A DNA stretch of 10,731 nucleotides from Planktothrix sp. UBA8402 (GCA_003456035.1 DMPJ01000406.1:4002-14732), one strand, 5' to 3'; shown: positions 1-6,542, counted from the stretch's first letter. Notes: generated from the sequence alone by a model not told the origin. Numbers and translations: made by a program.

Positions 1-19
1 GCCCTGAAGGGCTTACTAC
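1..19 (-). repeat. GTAGTAAG-type hairpin repeat at the WD40 gene stop codon
   Basis: Read on the minus strand this is GTAGTAAGCCCTTCAGGGC, identical over 19 bases to plus-strand positions 5519-5537. The core GCCCTTCAGGGC is a short palindrome that can fold as a hairpin. The first bases supply the stop codon of the gene at 16-1854, giving tandem stops TAG TAA. The copy is cut by the window edge. It may act as a 3' mRNA stabiliser or a weak terminator; that role is inferred. Confidence 0.75.
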
Positions 20-1854
20 TTTTGTTGCCAAATTTTAATTGTGCCATCTCCATGACTACTAGCGAGAGTATGACCATCTGGGGTAATAAATGTAACTGAA
101 TAAATTGCACCGCCTTGAGGGTTTAAACTATCAATTAATTCTCCGGTGTGTAAATTCCATATATTAATGGTTTGATCAGCACTACAACTAGCTATTATAT
201 TACCGTCGGGGCTAATGGCAACGGTATAAATCCAATTTTTATGATGATTTAAGGTGCGGAGGAGTTGACCTTTTTGCAGATTCCAAATAAAGATTTTACC
301 ATCATCGCTACTGGTGACAATGAATTGATTATCGTGACTAATTGCTAAGGATCTAATATAAAATCGTTGAATTAAAGTTCGGCAAATTTTCATATTTCTC
401 AAGTCCCAAATAATAACTCGTTTATCCCGGCCGCCACTAACAATAAAATCCCAATTGGAAGTCATATCAACACAATCAACTTCGCCAGAATGTCTATAAA
501 GAGTTCTCAGGTTTTCTCCGGTTGCGACTTTCCATAACTGTACGGTATGATCCCAACTACCACTAATTAAGTTTTCGCCATCGGGAGTGAATTTTAAACT
601 GGTAATATAATGGGAATGAATTGTAATAGTTTTAATTAATTCTCCGGTTTTCAAATTCCAGAGTTTTATGGTATTATCACAACTACCACTAGCAATTAAG
701 GAATTATTCGGACTAATAGCAACGGCATAAATATAATCTCGATGTCCTGTAAAACTATGTAATATTTCTCCAGTTTGGGGATTTAAAACCTTAACGGTTT
801 TATCTTTACTTCCGGTAACTAAAATTTGACCATTTGCACTGATATTACAGCAAAAAATATGAGCAGAATGGGCTTTTATGGTTTGAGTACAATTCCATTT
901 TGGCAAGAAAGGGAGAACTTGATTAAGTTTTTGAGCATCTCTAATGATTAAATTAATATTTTGAACTGCGTTAATATTGCCTTGTTTTGAATATAAATCG
1001 GAAGCATCTAATAAATTATCAATTGCTTCGGTGTTTTTGCCTAATTGAAAATAAGCCAAGCCGCGATAGCGATAGGCGTCTGCATAAGTTGGTTGCAGTT
1101 TTAGTGCTTTGGTATAGTTTTTAATCGCTGAGGTATAATCTTTCTGTTGTTCGGCACAATTTAAGCCTGATTCTAGGTAAAATTCAGGATTATTAGTTAA
1201 TCCTTTTAAGAAATTTCTCAGACCATCGCCATAATGTAAGTCACTAATATTCAATTTAACAATACTTTTATTCTGATGATATTCTAAACCGATTTCTTTT
1301 TGTTCTATGCGTTTCTGAAGTAAACTGGCGGGTAGAAACCCGGCAATAATTGCGGAATATTCGGATTTAAACTCATCAAATTTAATAATAGTCTGAGAAT
1401 CGGAATAAATTAATATACAAACAATGGCTTGATTTTTAGTAATTTCTTCCCAACTTACCCACCATTGGGCTGAAGTTGGGAAACTATAGCGAGTTTTAAC
1501 TTGAATTCCGATAGAATCATCCGTACTAATACGGAGATCAATTCGACCATCGCCACTTTCGGGGATAATTTCATAGTTAATATTACTGACAAAATCCCCT
1601 AAGTATTTCTTAACTATTTCTTCTCCCAATTTTCCCATCATCGTATTCCTGAAAACAACCTGGGGGTCAGCTTTGCTATATTTTCTAACCAGATCCCAAG
1701 CGTGTTGACGGATGGGGTTTAAGTCTTGACCAGAAATGGTTTTAATCTCTCCATAGATTCCCTGTCTTTGATAACAGAGTAAACTGCTTAATCCAGTTTT
1801 AAGGCGATGAATAAATTCTGCTTGTTTGTCTTTGAGATAATCATTCATGTACAT
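16..1854 (-). CDS. PD-(D/E)XK nuclease-like (DUF4365-like) + TPR + WD40 repeat protein
   Basis: This 612-residue protein has three parts. Residues about 70-165 look like a restriction-endonuclease fold: a helix with G77-E78-E79, then D106 in a GDGRIDLRI strand, then Q118-V119-K120 in GIQVKT. That matches the E...D...(E/Q)xK pattern, with Q in place of the usual second acid, as in Mrr-like and DUF4365-like proteins. Residues about 225-292 form two TPR units (NYTKALKLQP is typical). Residues about 321-612 hold seven WD40 repeats ending in motifs such as TIKLWN, TVQLWK, TINIWN and TIKIWQ, enough for a closed seven-bladed propeller. No signal peptide is seen, so it is probably cytoplasmic. On the coding strand AGAGGGG lies about 12 nt before the first ATG; a second ATG two codons on is possible. 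The WD40 and TPR calls are firm. Nuclease activity, and any role in defence or DNA handling, are inference. Confidence 0.9.
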   Translation of the reverse strand: MYMNDYLKDKQAEFIHRLKTGLSSLLCYQRQGIYGEIKTISGQDLNPIRQHAWDLVRKYSKADPQVVFRNTMMGKLGEEIVKKYLGDFVSNINYEIIPESGDGRIDLRISTDDSIGIQVKTRYSFPTSAQWWVSWEEITKNQAIVCILIYSDSQTIIKFDEFKSEYSAIIAGFLPASLLQKRIEQKEIGLEYHQNKSIVKLNISDLHYGDGLRNFLKGLTNNPEFYLESGLNCAEQQKDYTSAIKNYTKALKLQPTYADAYRYRGLAYFQLGKNTEAIDNLLDASDLYSKQGNINAVQNINLIIRDAQKLNQVLPFLPKWNCTQTIKAHSAHIFCCNISANGQILVTGSKDKTVKVLNPQTGEILHSFTGHRDYIYAVAISPNNSLIASGSCDNTIKLWNLKTGELIKTITIHSHYITSLKFTPDGENLISGSWDHTVQLWKVATGENLRTLYRHSGEVDCVDMTSNWDFIVSGGRDKRVIIWDLRNMKICRTLIQRFYIRSLAISHDNQFIVTSSDDGKIFIWNLQKGQLLRTLNHHKNWIYTVAISPDGNIIASCSADQTINIWNLHTGELIDSLNPQGGAIYSVTFITPDGHTLASSHGDGTIKIWQQK

Positions 1855-1902
1855 GAGTCTATCAATCCCCTCTGATTTGGTGAAATCACTGGTTTTATTT
1901 TA

Positions 1903-2073
1903 ATGGCTTGGGGTGATAAAATTATTAAAAATATAGGTGCTCCATCGCAGCGAGCACACCCTAAACTCCCCTATAGATCAGCGATATTAGACTTGTATCA
2001 CGAATTTAGTAGCAATAATATTCCTTCTGTTAGAAAAATTGCAGAGTTGGAGTTAGTACCTGAACATATATAA
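1903..2073 (+). CDS. Possible small ORF, 56 residues, unrecognised
   Basis: An ATG-to-TAA frame runs convergent to xisI and ends on the base immediately before the xisI stop codon. The product begins MAWGDKIIKNIG and has a helical stretch near its end (IPSVRKIAELELVP) that could be part of a helix-turn-helix. No Shine-Dalgarno sequence is visible upstream, and I recognise no family. It may be a remnant of a longer gene or a chance frame. It is the only candidate gene in the 219-nt gap between xisI and the WD40 gene. Confidence 0.2.
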   Translation: MAWGDKIIKNIGAPSQRAHPKLPYRSAILDLYHEFSSNNIPSVRKIAELELVPEHI

Positions 2074-2415
2074 TTAAGCGATCGCAAATTCAGTAAATTT
2101 ACGACTTTCTGGATCATGAAATGCTAAAACAATATCTTCTTTTGGTACACCTTCATTTAATAATTCAGTCGCAATTCCTGCCTCTGTCCAATCTTCCTCA
2201 ATATAAATCTTTTCGTTTTTAATACGAACATAAACAGAAATTGATTGAACTCGTTTATTATTTTTCCAGCCAATATTGAACCAAAGATATTGACTTCTTT
2301 CGTCATCAAACATTAACACCTCATCTATATCAGGATCGGGGACTTGTGATGATATTCTTTCATATTCAACTAAGATTTGTTTAATTACACCTTGATAATG
2401 AGTTAGCTTTTCCAT
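2074..2415 (-). CDS. xisI: XisI family protein (fdxN element excision controlling factor)
   Basis: The protein has 113 residues, the usual length for the XisI family. It begins MEKLTHYQGVIKQIL and carries the family's closing block: DWTEAGIATELLNEGVPKED (residues 75-94), then IVLAFHDPESRKFTEFAIA to the end. XisI was named in Anabaena, where XisH and XisI are needed for excision of the fdxN element. Most cyanobacterial copies are not near such an element, and their role is unclear. xisH normally lies just upstream; here the upstream gene is an unrelated zinc-ribbon-like protein, so this copy stands alone. A strong Shine-Dalgarno, AGAGGAG, lies 8 nt before the ATG on the coding strand, and a perfect TATAAT lies 37 nt further upstream. 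Family assignment is confident; present function is unknown. Confidence 0.93.
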   Translation of the reverse strand: MEKLTHYQGVIKQILVEYERISSQVPDPDIDEVLMFDDERSQYLWFNIGWKNNKRVQSISVYVRIKNEKIYIEEDWTEAGIATELLNEGVPKEDIVLAFHDPESRKFTEFAIA

Positions 2416-2452
2416 TGCACAATCTCCTCTTTGTTAACGTCAACAACCAATA

Positions 2453-2458
2453 ATTATA
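2453..2458 (-). promoter_or_regulatory. Candidate -10 box (TATAAT) for xisI
   Basis: The minus strand reads a perfect TATAAT here. The predicted start of transcription, near 2446, would give a leader of about 30 nt that includes the AGAGGAG ribosome-binding site. I see no good -35 box at the usual distance. An imperfect palindrome (GTTGACGTTAAC on the minus strand, 2433-2444) lies just downstream of the predicted start and could be an operator. Confidence 0.4.
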
Positions 2459-2495
2459 CTAACCTAAAGCCCCCTCTAACTTGGGCATGAGAGGA

Positions 2496-2759
2496 TCAAA
2501 AAATATCAGAATCTTCGGGTTGAGGAAGCAAATTAGATGGGGGGCGATCGCCACTCCAAGCCCACCAAACACAGCCACATTGACAGGCATAAAATTCCTG
2601 CCATTTGCGATGGTTATTTTCGCTGTAAACTGGAGAACGACGGTTAATCCAAACCTGTTGGGCTTCTAAACTACTAGCAGAACATTGAGGACAGCAAAAT
2701 TCAGAAGCGTGAATTGCATCGGTTGTCCAATCTGGTGGGGTGGGTTGAAACGCATCCAT
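2496..2759 (-). CDS. Small zinc-ribbon-like protein, hypothetical
   Basis: The product has 87 residues from the ATG at 2759; a GTG four codons earlier (2771) is also in frame. Two cysteine groups are visible: FCCPQC near residues 21-26 and ACQCGC near residues 58-63. CPxC followed by CxCGC about 35 residues later is what a zinc ribbon needs. The chain is rich in Trp and Pro (for example CVWWAWSGDRPP) and has no signal peptide or membrane segment. It looks like a conserved cyanobacterial hypothetical, but I cannot name a family. It lies 43 nt downstream of the DUF167 gene on the same strand, so the two may share a transcript. Zinc binding is inferred from the cysteine pattern only. Confidence 0.7.
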   Translation of the reverse strand: MDAFQPTPPDWTTDAIHASEFCCPQCSASSLEAQQVWINRRSPVYSENNHRKWQEFYACQCGCVWWAWSGDRPPSNLLPQPEDSDIF

Positions 2760-2802
2760 TGGCAAAAACACTGAAATTAATGACGCCTACTCCCCTATTA
2801 TA

Positions 2803-3036
2803 CTAGGAATTAAGGTCAGGAACTTCTACAAATTTATGGCGGGAGGATAAACCCGATTTAATCGTAATTTGGGATTTGGGAACTCCTAAGTGTTTGGCTA
2901 AAAATTTAATTAATTCTTGATTAGCTTTTCCTTCCACCGGGGGAGATTTGAGATTAACTGTAAAACTGCCATCAATTTCTTCATGGAAAGATTGCTGTTT
3001 AGAATTGGGTTTGACTTTGATTTTTAAGATTGCCAA
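2803..3036 (-). CDS. DUF167 (YggU) family protein
   Basis: This 77-residue protein spans a whole DUF167 domain. It has the N-terminal strand [12 protein letters not shown], the signature [20 protein letters not shown] (about residues 29-48), and the C-terminal [22 protein letters not shown]. The family is small and widespread in bacteria and eukaryotes; its biochemical role is not settled. The start is TTG: the frame upstream reaches a TGA without any ATG, and the protein already begins where homologues do. No clear Shine-Dalgarno precedes it. The strong inverted repeat at 3058-3106 lies 22 nt upstream, between this gene and the cupin gene, so the two may be separate transcripts. Confidence 0.9.
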   Translation of the reverse strand: MAILKIKVKPNSKQQSFHEEIDGSFTVNLKSPPVEGKANQELIKFLAKHLGVPKSQITIKSGLSSRHKFVEVPDLNS

Positions 3037-3057
3037 GGTTTTAAATAATTGCGATCA

Positions 3058-3106
3058 CTAATATTAATATAGGATACAGCAATTTGGTATCCTATATTGA
3101 TATTAG
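3058..3106. repeat. 20-bp inverted repeat with 9-nt loop (possible terminator)
   Basis: Arms 3058-3077 and 3087-3106 are complementary over 20 bp with a single mismatch, which is a G-U wobble in one of the two transcripts. The loop is 9 nt (3078-3086). Beyond the stem, ATCA/TGAT and TTTTAAA/TTTAAAA segments on the two sides extend it as an imperfect, interrupted palindrome over roughly 3039-3119. The stem starts 12 nt past the stop codon of the cupin gene (minus strand), so a terminator or 3' mRNA-protecting role is likely. It lacks a U run and its stem is AT-rich, so it is not a classical terminator. A miniature mobile element is the alternative. Confidence 0.75.
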
Positions 3107-3118
3107 ATGATTTTAAAA

Positions 3119-3559
3119 TTAAGCTGTCAGGGGATAATCTAAACTTTCTAACGCCTGTTTTATAGCGACTAAATTGTAGGGAAAAGGTGGTTTTAAGGGG
3201 CGATAATCTCGTTCGTGAGGTTCTCCATGTCGCAATACTGCATTCACCATTAAACAGTCTTCTATGCCCAGATTAACTGCACCGTGAGGAACTCCTGGGG
3301 GAATTTTAACAACTGTTGGAACCCGATCACTTAGGGGAATATAACGATATTGACGATTTTGTAAAATTACCAGGACAAATTGACCCCGGACAACTAATAA
3401 TTGATCGGTTTGAAAACGATGGACAAATAACTTCTCTACCGCGCCCGCCTCGACCTGTACTATTATCGTTTCATCGCTAGTTTGGGGGGTAAAAAATTCA
3501 ACCATTCCAGACTTCATTGAGTTGAGTCTGCGAACTTCAACTTGGTGGATCAGACCCAT
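3119..3559 (-). CDS. RmlC-like cupin (dTDP-4-dehydrorhamnose 3,5-epimerase-like)
   Basis: The 146-residue product looks like a single-domain RmlC-type cupin. The first cupin motif is around FVHRFQTDQLLVVRGQFVLV (residues 46-65), with H47 and D52. The second is KIPPGVPHGAVNLG (residues 85-98), resembling the VPPGxAHGF segment of sugar 3,5-epimerases. The full epimerase signature RGLHxQ is absent, so a sugar-nucleotide epimerase is only one option; other sugar-binding or sugar-modifying cupins are equally possible. The ATG at 3559 is preferred over the TTG at 3580 because GAGGA lies 7 nt before it. The gene is divergent from the ABC importer. No other rhamnose-pathway gene is next to it. Confidence 0.7.
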   Translation of the reverse strand: MGLIHQVEVRRLNSMKSGMVEFFTPQTSDETIIVQVEAGAVEKLFVHRFQTDQLLVVRGQFVLVILQNRQYRYIPLSDRVPTVVKIPPGVPHGAVNLGIEDCLMVNAVLRHGEPHERDYRPLKPPFPYNLVAIKQALESLDYPLTA

Positions 3560-3592
3560 AATGTAGTCCTCACAGTACAAAATATTGTGCTT

Positions 3593-3621
3593 TTGTCAAG
3601 TATAAACGGTGTTTTTGTAAA
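3593..3621 (+). promoter_or_regulatory. Candidate sigma70-type promoter for the ABC importer
   Basis: TTGTCA (3593-3598, five of six matches to TTGACA) is followed 17 nt later by TGTAAA (3616-3621, four of six to TATAAT). TAAAAT at 3618-3623 is a better -10 but with a 19-nt spacer. Transcription from here would place both 50-bp hairpin units in the leader of the binding-protein mRNA. Confidence 0.35.
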
Positions 3622-3626
3622 ATTTT

Positions 3627-3726
3627 GTAATAAAATTAACGGAATTGGGTAATAGAGGCATAAATGCCTCACTACGGTAATAGAATTAACGAAATTCGAG
3701 AATGGAGGCATAAATGCCTCACTACG
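3627..3726 (+). repeat. Two tandem 50-bp units, each with a GAGGCAT hairpin
   Basis: Units 3627-3676 and 3677-3726 match at 44 of 50 positions; a partial third unit (GTAAT) follows. Each unit ends with GAGGCATAAATGCCTC, a 7-bp inverted repeat, then ACTACG. On the minus strand the motif reads CGTAGTGAGGCAT and so on, sharing GTAGTRAG with the repeats at 1-19 and 5508-5538. The units lie between the cupin gene and the binding-protein gene. A spurious upstream start at 3664 would translate them, but 50 is not a multiple of 3, so the two units are in different frames and are unlikely to be coding. Confidence 0.85.
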
Positions 3727-3777
3727 GTAATGAAACACACTCAGTACAGAATGCGATCGCCCTTTTCTACAATTTCT

Positions 3778-5511
3778 ATGAATTTTTATAAATTTTCTCT
3801 GTTAATTTCTCTGATTAGTTTAACCCTAACTTCCTGTGGGTCTTCCCCAAATTCTACGTCAACAAACCTAACTAATTCTAATCAGCAACCCGCAGAAAAA
3901 ACCCTAAAATTATTATATTGGCAAGCGCCAACAATTCTGAATCCCCATTTATCAACCGGGTTCAAAGATTCCGAAGCCAGTCGGATTAGTTTAGAACCCT
4001 TAGCCAGTTTTAATAATCAATTAGAATTAGTACCTTTCTTGGCCGCAGAAATTCCGACCTTAGAAAATGGAGGAATTGCTAAAGATGGGAAATCCGTGAC
4101 TTGGAAACTGAAAAAAAATGTTAACTGGTCTGATGGTAAACCTTTTACAGCAGATGATGTAATTTTTACTTATGAATTTATTAGTAATCCCAAAGTTGGG
4201 ACTACCACATCCGGGACTTATGAGATTATTAAAGATATTGAAAAAATTGATAGTCACACCATAAAAATTAACTTTAAATCCGTAACACCAGGATGGTATT
4301 CTGTGTTTGTGGGAACCGAAGGAATGATCTTACCTCGTCATATTTTTGAAGCCTATAATGGGGAAAATTCCCGACAAGCACCTGGTAATTTAAAACCTGT
4401 AGGAACCGGGCCCTATCGAGTTGTAGAATTTAAACCAGGGGACGTAGTTATTTATGAAGCTAACCCCAATTTTCGAGCAGCTAAACAGTTAGGATTTGAC
4501 CGCCTAGAATTAAAAGGGGGGGGAGATGCAGCATCAGCAGCTAGGGCTGTTTTGCAGACGGGAGACGCGGATTATGCCTATAATCTTCAGGTGGAATCTA
4601 ATGTTTTAAAACCCTTGGAATCGGCGGGAAAAGGCAAGGTTGTTTCTAATTTTGGGGCTTTAATGGAACGAATTATGATTAATCAAACTGATCCCAATAA
4701 AACTACACCCGATGGAGAGAGATCTAGTTTAAAATTCCCCCATCCTTTCTTTAGTGATCCTAAAGTACGTCAAGCCTTAAGTTTAGCAATTAATCGAGAG
4801 ATTATTGCTAATCAACTCTATGGAATTTTAGGACAACCTACTTCTAATTTTGTGGTCAATCCGGCTCAAGTTGTTTCCCCCAATACAACATATCAATTTA
4901 ATTTAGAAAAAGCCGCAAAACTATTAGATGAGGCGGGATGGAAAGATACAAATAATAATGGAATTCGAGATAAAAATGGAGTAGAAATGAACTTAGTTTT
5001 TCAAACTTCTGTTAATCCATTACGTCAAAAAACCCAAGAAGTGATTAAACAATCCTTAGAACAATTAGGAATGAAAGTAGAACTCAAAAGTATTGATCCA
5101 ACTGTGTATTTTTCCGGTGATCCTGCTAATCCCGATACCACAGAAAGATTTGCGGCGGATTTACAATTATTTAGTACCGGAAATACGAATCCTGACCCAA
5201 CTGCGTATTTAAAAACCTATACCTGTGATCAAATTCCTCAAAAAGCGAATAATTGGACTGGGGATAATTTTTCTCGCTATTGTCATCCAGAATATGATGG
5301 ACTCTGGAAACTAGCCACGATTGAAATTAACCCCGAAAAACAAAAACAAATCTGGATTAAAATGAATGATATGTTAGTTAATAATAATATTGTGATTCCC
5401 TTAAAAAGTCGGGCGGAAGTGGAGGGAGTCAATCAGAATTTAACGGGTGTAGAATTAACCCCCTGGGATTTAACCGTCTGGAATATCAAAGATTGGAAAA
5501 AGACCCCGTAG
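3778..5511 (+). CDS. ABC transporter solute-binding lipoprotein, peptide/nickel type (SBP_bac_5)
   Basis: This is the extracytoplasmic receptor of a dipeptide/oligopeptide/nickel-class importer. The 577-residue protein opens with a lipoprotein signal (MNFYKFSLLISLISLTLTSC) with lipobox LTSC at C20, followed by a Ser/Asn/Thr-rich linker. The SBP_bac_5 landmarks follow in order: WKLKKNVNWSDGKPFTADDV (109-128), VGTGPYRVVEF (208-218), PKVRQALSLAINREII (328-343), and the near-C-terminal lobe with DLQLFSTGNTNPDPTAYL (461-478). DTNNNGIRDKNG (390-401) is a Ca-loop-like segment common in the family. The ATG at 3778 gives the cleanest signal peptide. In-frame ATGs at 3751, 3730 and 3664 exist, but the last reads through the repeat units. 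None has a convincing Shine-Dalgarno. The stop TAG is the start of a GTAGTAAG repeat. Substrate cannot be told from sequence. Confidence 0.93.
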   Translation: MNFYKFSLLISLISLTLTSCGSSPNSTSTNLTNSNQQPAEKTLKLLYWQAPTILNPHLSTGFKDSEASRISLEPLASFNNQLELVPFLAAEIPTLENGGIAKDGKSVTWKLKKNVNWSDGKPFTADDVIFTYEFISNPKVGTTTSGTYEIIKDIEKIDSHTIKINFKSVTPGWYSVFVGTEGMILPRHIFEAYNGENSRQAPGNLKPVGTGPYRVVEFKPGDVVIYEANPNFRAAKQLGFDRLELKGGGDAASAARAVLQTGDADYAYNLQVESNVLKPLESAGKGKVVSNFGALMERIMINQTDPNKTTPDGERSSLKFPHPFFSDPKVRQALSLAINREIIANQLYGILGQPTSNFVVNPAQVVSPNTTYQFNLEKAAKLLDEAGWKDTNNNGIRDKNGVEMNLVFQTSVNPLRQKTQEVIKQSLEQLGMKVELKSIDPTVYFSGDPANPDTTERFAADLQLFSTGNTNPDPTAYLKTYTCDQIPQKANNWTGDNFSRYCHPEYDGLWKLATIEINPEKQKQIWIKMNDMLVNNNIVIPLKSRAEVEGVNQNLTGVELTPWDLTVWNIKDWKKTP

Positions 5512-5538
5512 TAAGCTCGTAGTAAGCCCTTCAGGGCT
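5508..5538 (+). repeat. Double GTAGTAAG hairpin repeat between binding-protein and permease genes
   Basis: GTAGTAAGCTC (5508-5518) is followed at once by GTAGTAAGCCC (5519-5529) and the palindrome AGCCCTTCAGGGCT (5525-5538). Positions 5519-5537 equal the inverted copy at 1-19. The first copy supplies the TAG TAA stops of the binding-protein gene. The palindrome is followed by a T-rich run (ATCTTTTATTTG). It may act as an intercistronic stabiliser or attenuator that keeps binding-protein mRNA above permease mRNA, as REP elements do in malE-malF; this role is inferred. Confidence 0.8.
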
Positions 5539-5576
5539 ATCTTTTATTTGATTTGATTAATGTTTTATCACCCAAC

Positions 5577-6533
5577 ATGACCCGATACCTAATCAACCGG
5601 ATTCTAACCTCCATTCCCACCCTAATAGCTATTAGTATGGTCGTGTTTTTAATCTTAGCATTAGCCCCAGGTAATCCGATGGGAGAATTTGCCAATAATC
5701 CTTCAATTACACCCGAAGTCAGAGAAAATATTAAGCGATCGCTAGGTTTAGATCAACCAATTCCGATCAGGTATTTAAAATGGATTTGGGCATTTTTACA
5801 AGGAGATCTAGGCTATTCTTTTACCAGTCGTAGCCCAGTTTTAGATTTAATTTTACAACGTTTACCGACAACCCTTTGGATTATGGGCTTGGCTTATGGT
5901 TTAGCCGTTTTAATCGCCTTTCCCTTTGGGATTATTTCAGCTTTAAAACGCTATTCTATTTTAGATCAAATCATCACAACGGTTTCCTTTATTGGGTTTT
6001 CCTTACCCACATTTTTTACCGGGTTACTGTTTATTATTATTTTCAGTGTTCAACTTAAATGGTTTCCTTTCATTTATAATAGTACCTTAGAAGTTACTAA
6101 TTTACAAACATTTTGGCAACAAATCCAACAGTCTATTATGCCCGTTTGTGTGTTAGGATTCTATCAAGCTGCGATTTTAATGCGGTTTATTCGTTCTGCT
6201 TTTTTAGAACAGTTGAATCAAAATTATGTTCGCACAGCTTATGCTAAAGGTTTACCGAAATTGAATGTAATTAATGGTCATATTTTAAGAAATGCTTTAA
6301 TTCCGGTGGTGACATTAATTGCGTTACAAATTCCTGGTTTATTTGCTGGATCATTAGTCACCGAACAGGTGTTTAGAATTCCTGGAATTGGGGCGTTATT
6401 AATTGATTCAATTTTTCGCAGTGATACCCCCGTAATTATGGGAATTACGATGGTTTATGCGATTTTAGTCGTAATTTTTAATTTGTTTGCCGATATTTTA
6501 TATGGATTATTAGATCCTAGAGTTCAATATTAA
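5577..6533 (+). CDS. ABC transporter permease, DppB/OppB type
   Basis: This inner-membrane subunit forms half of the transport channel of the importer whose receptor is encoded just upstream. The 318-residue product starts MTRYLINRILTSIPTLIAIS and LAPGNP, the typical opening of the DppB/OppB family. Six membrane segments are visible, roughly at 10-30, 99-122, 132-158, 186-206, 241-262 and 287-311. The ATPase-contacting EAA loop is at about 219-243 (RTAYAKGLPKLNVINGHILR). The protein ends DPRVQY, as homologues do. The ATG at 5577 is chosen over an in-frame TTG at 5553, because the family begins at this point. The hairpin repeat lies between it and the binding-protein gene, 65 nt away. The next permease starts 9 nt after its stop. 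Confidence 0.93.
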   Translation: MTRYLINRILTSIPTLIAISMVVFLILALAPGNPMGEFANNPSITPEVRENIKRSLGLDQPIPIRYLKWIWAFLQGDLGYSFTSRSPVLDLILQRLPTTLWIMGLAYGLAVLIAFPFGIISALKRYSILDQIITTVSFIGFSLPTFFTGLLFIIIFSVQLKWFPFIYNSTLEVTNLQTFWQQIQQSIMPVCVLGFYQAAILMRFIRSAFLEQLNQNYVRTAYAKGLPKLNVINGHILRNALIPVVTLIALQIPGLFAGSLVTEQVFRIPGIGALLIDSIFRSDTPVIMGITMVYAILVVIFNLFADILYGLLDPRVQY

Positions 6534-6542
6534 TTATTAACT

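Noticed and set aside
1937..1957. GTGCTC/GAGCAC inverted repeat with 9-nt loop
   Set aside because: The 6-bp arms are short, there is no T run, and it could easily arise by chance.
2481..2669. Plus-strand ORF of 62 codons
   Set aside because: It lies opposite the zinc-ribbon-like gene, has no domain or ribosome-binding site, and reads as an antisense shadow.
3594..3599. TTGACA on the minus strand as a -35 box for the cupin gene
   Set aside because: The matching -10 position would overlap the GAGGA ribosome-binding site, leaving almost no leader.
3550..3738. Minus-strand ORF of 62 codons across the 50-bp repeats
   Set aside because: It is made largely of repeat and intergenic DNA and overlaps the start of the cupin gene in another frame.
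3664..3777. N-terminal extension of the binding protein
   Set aside because: It would translate the hairpin repeat and place a hydrophilic stretch before a clean lipoprotein signal; the ATG at 3778 fits better.
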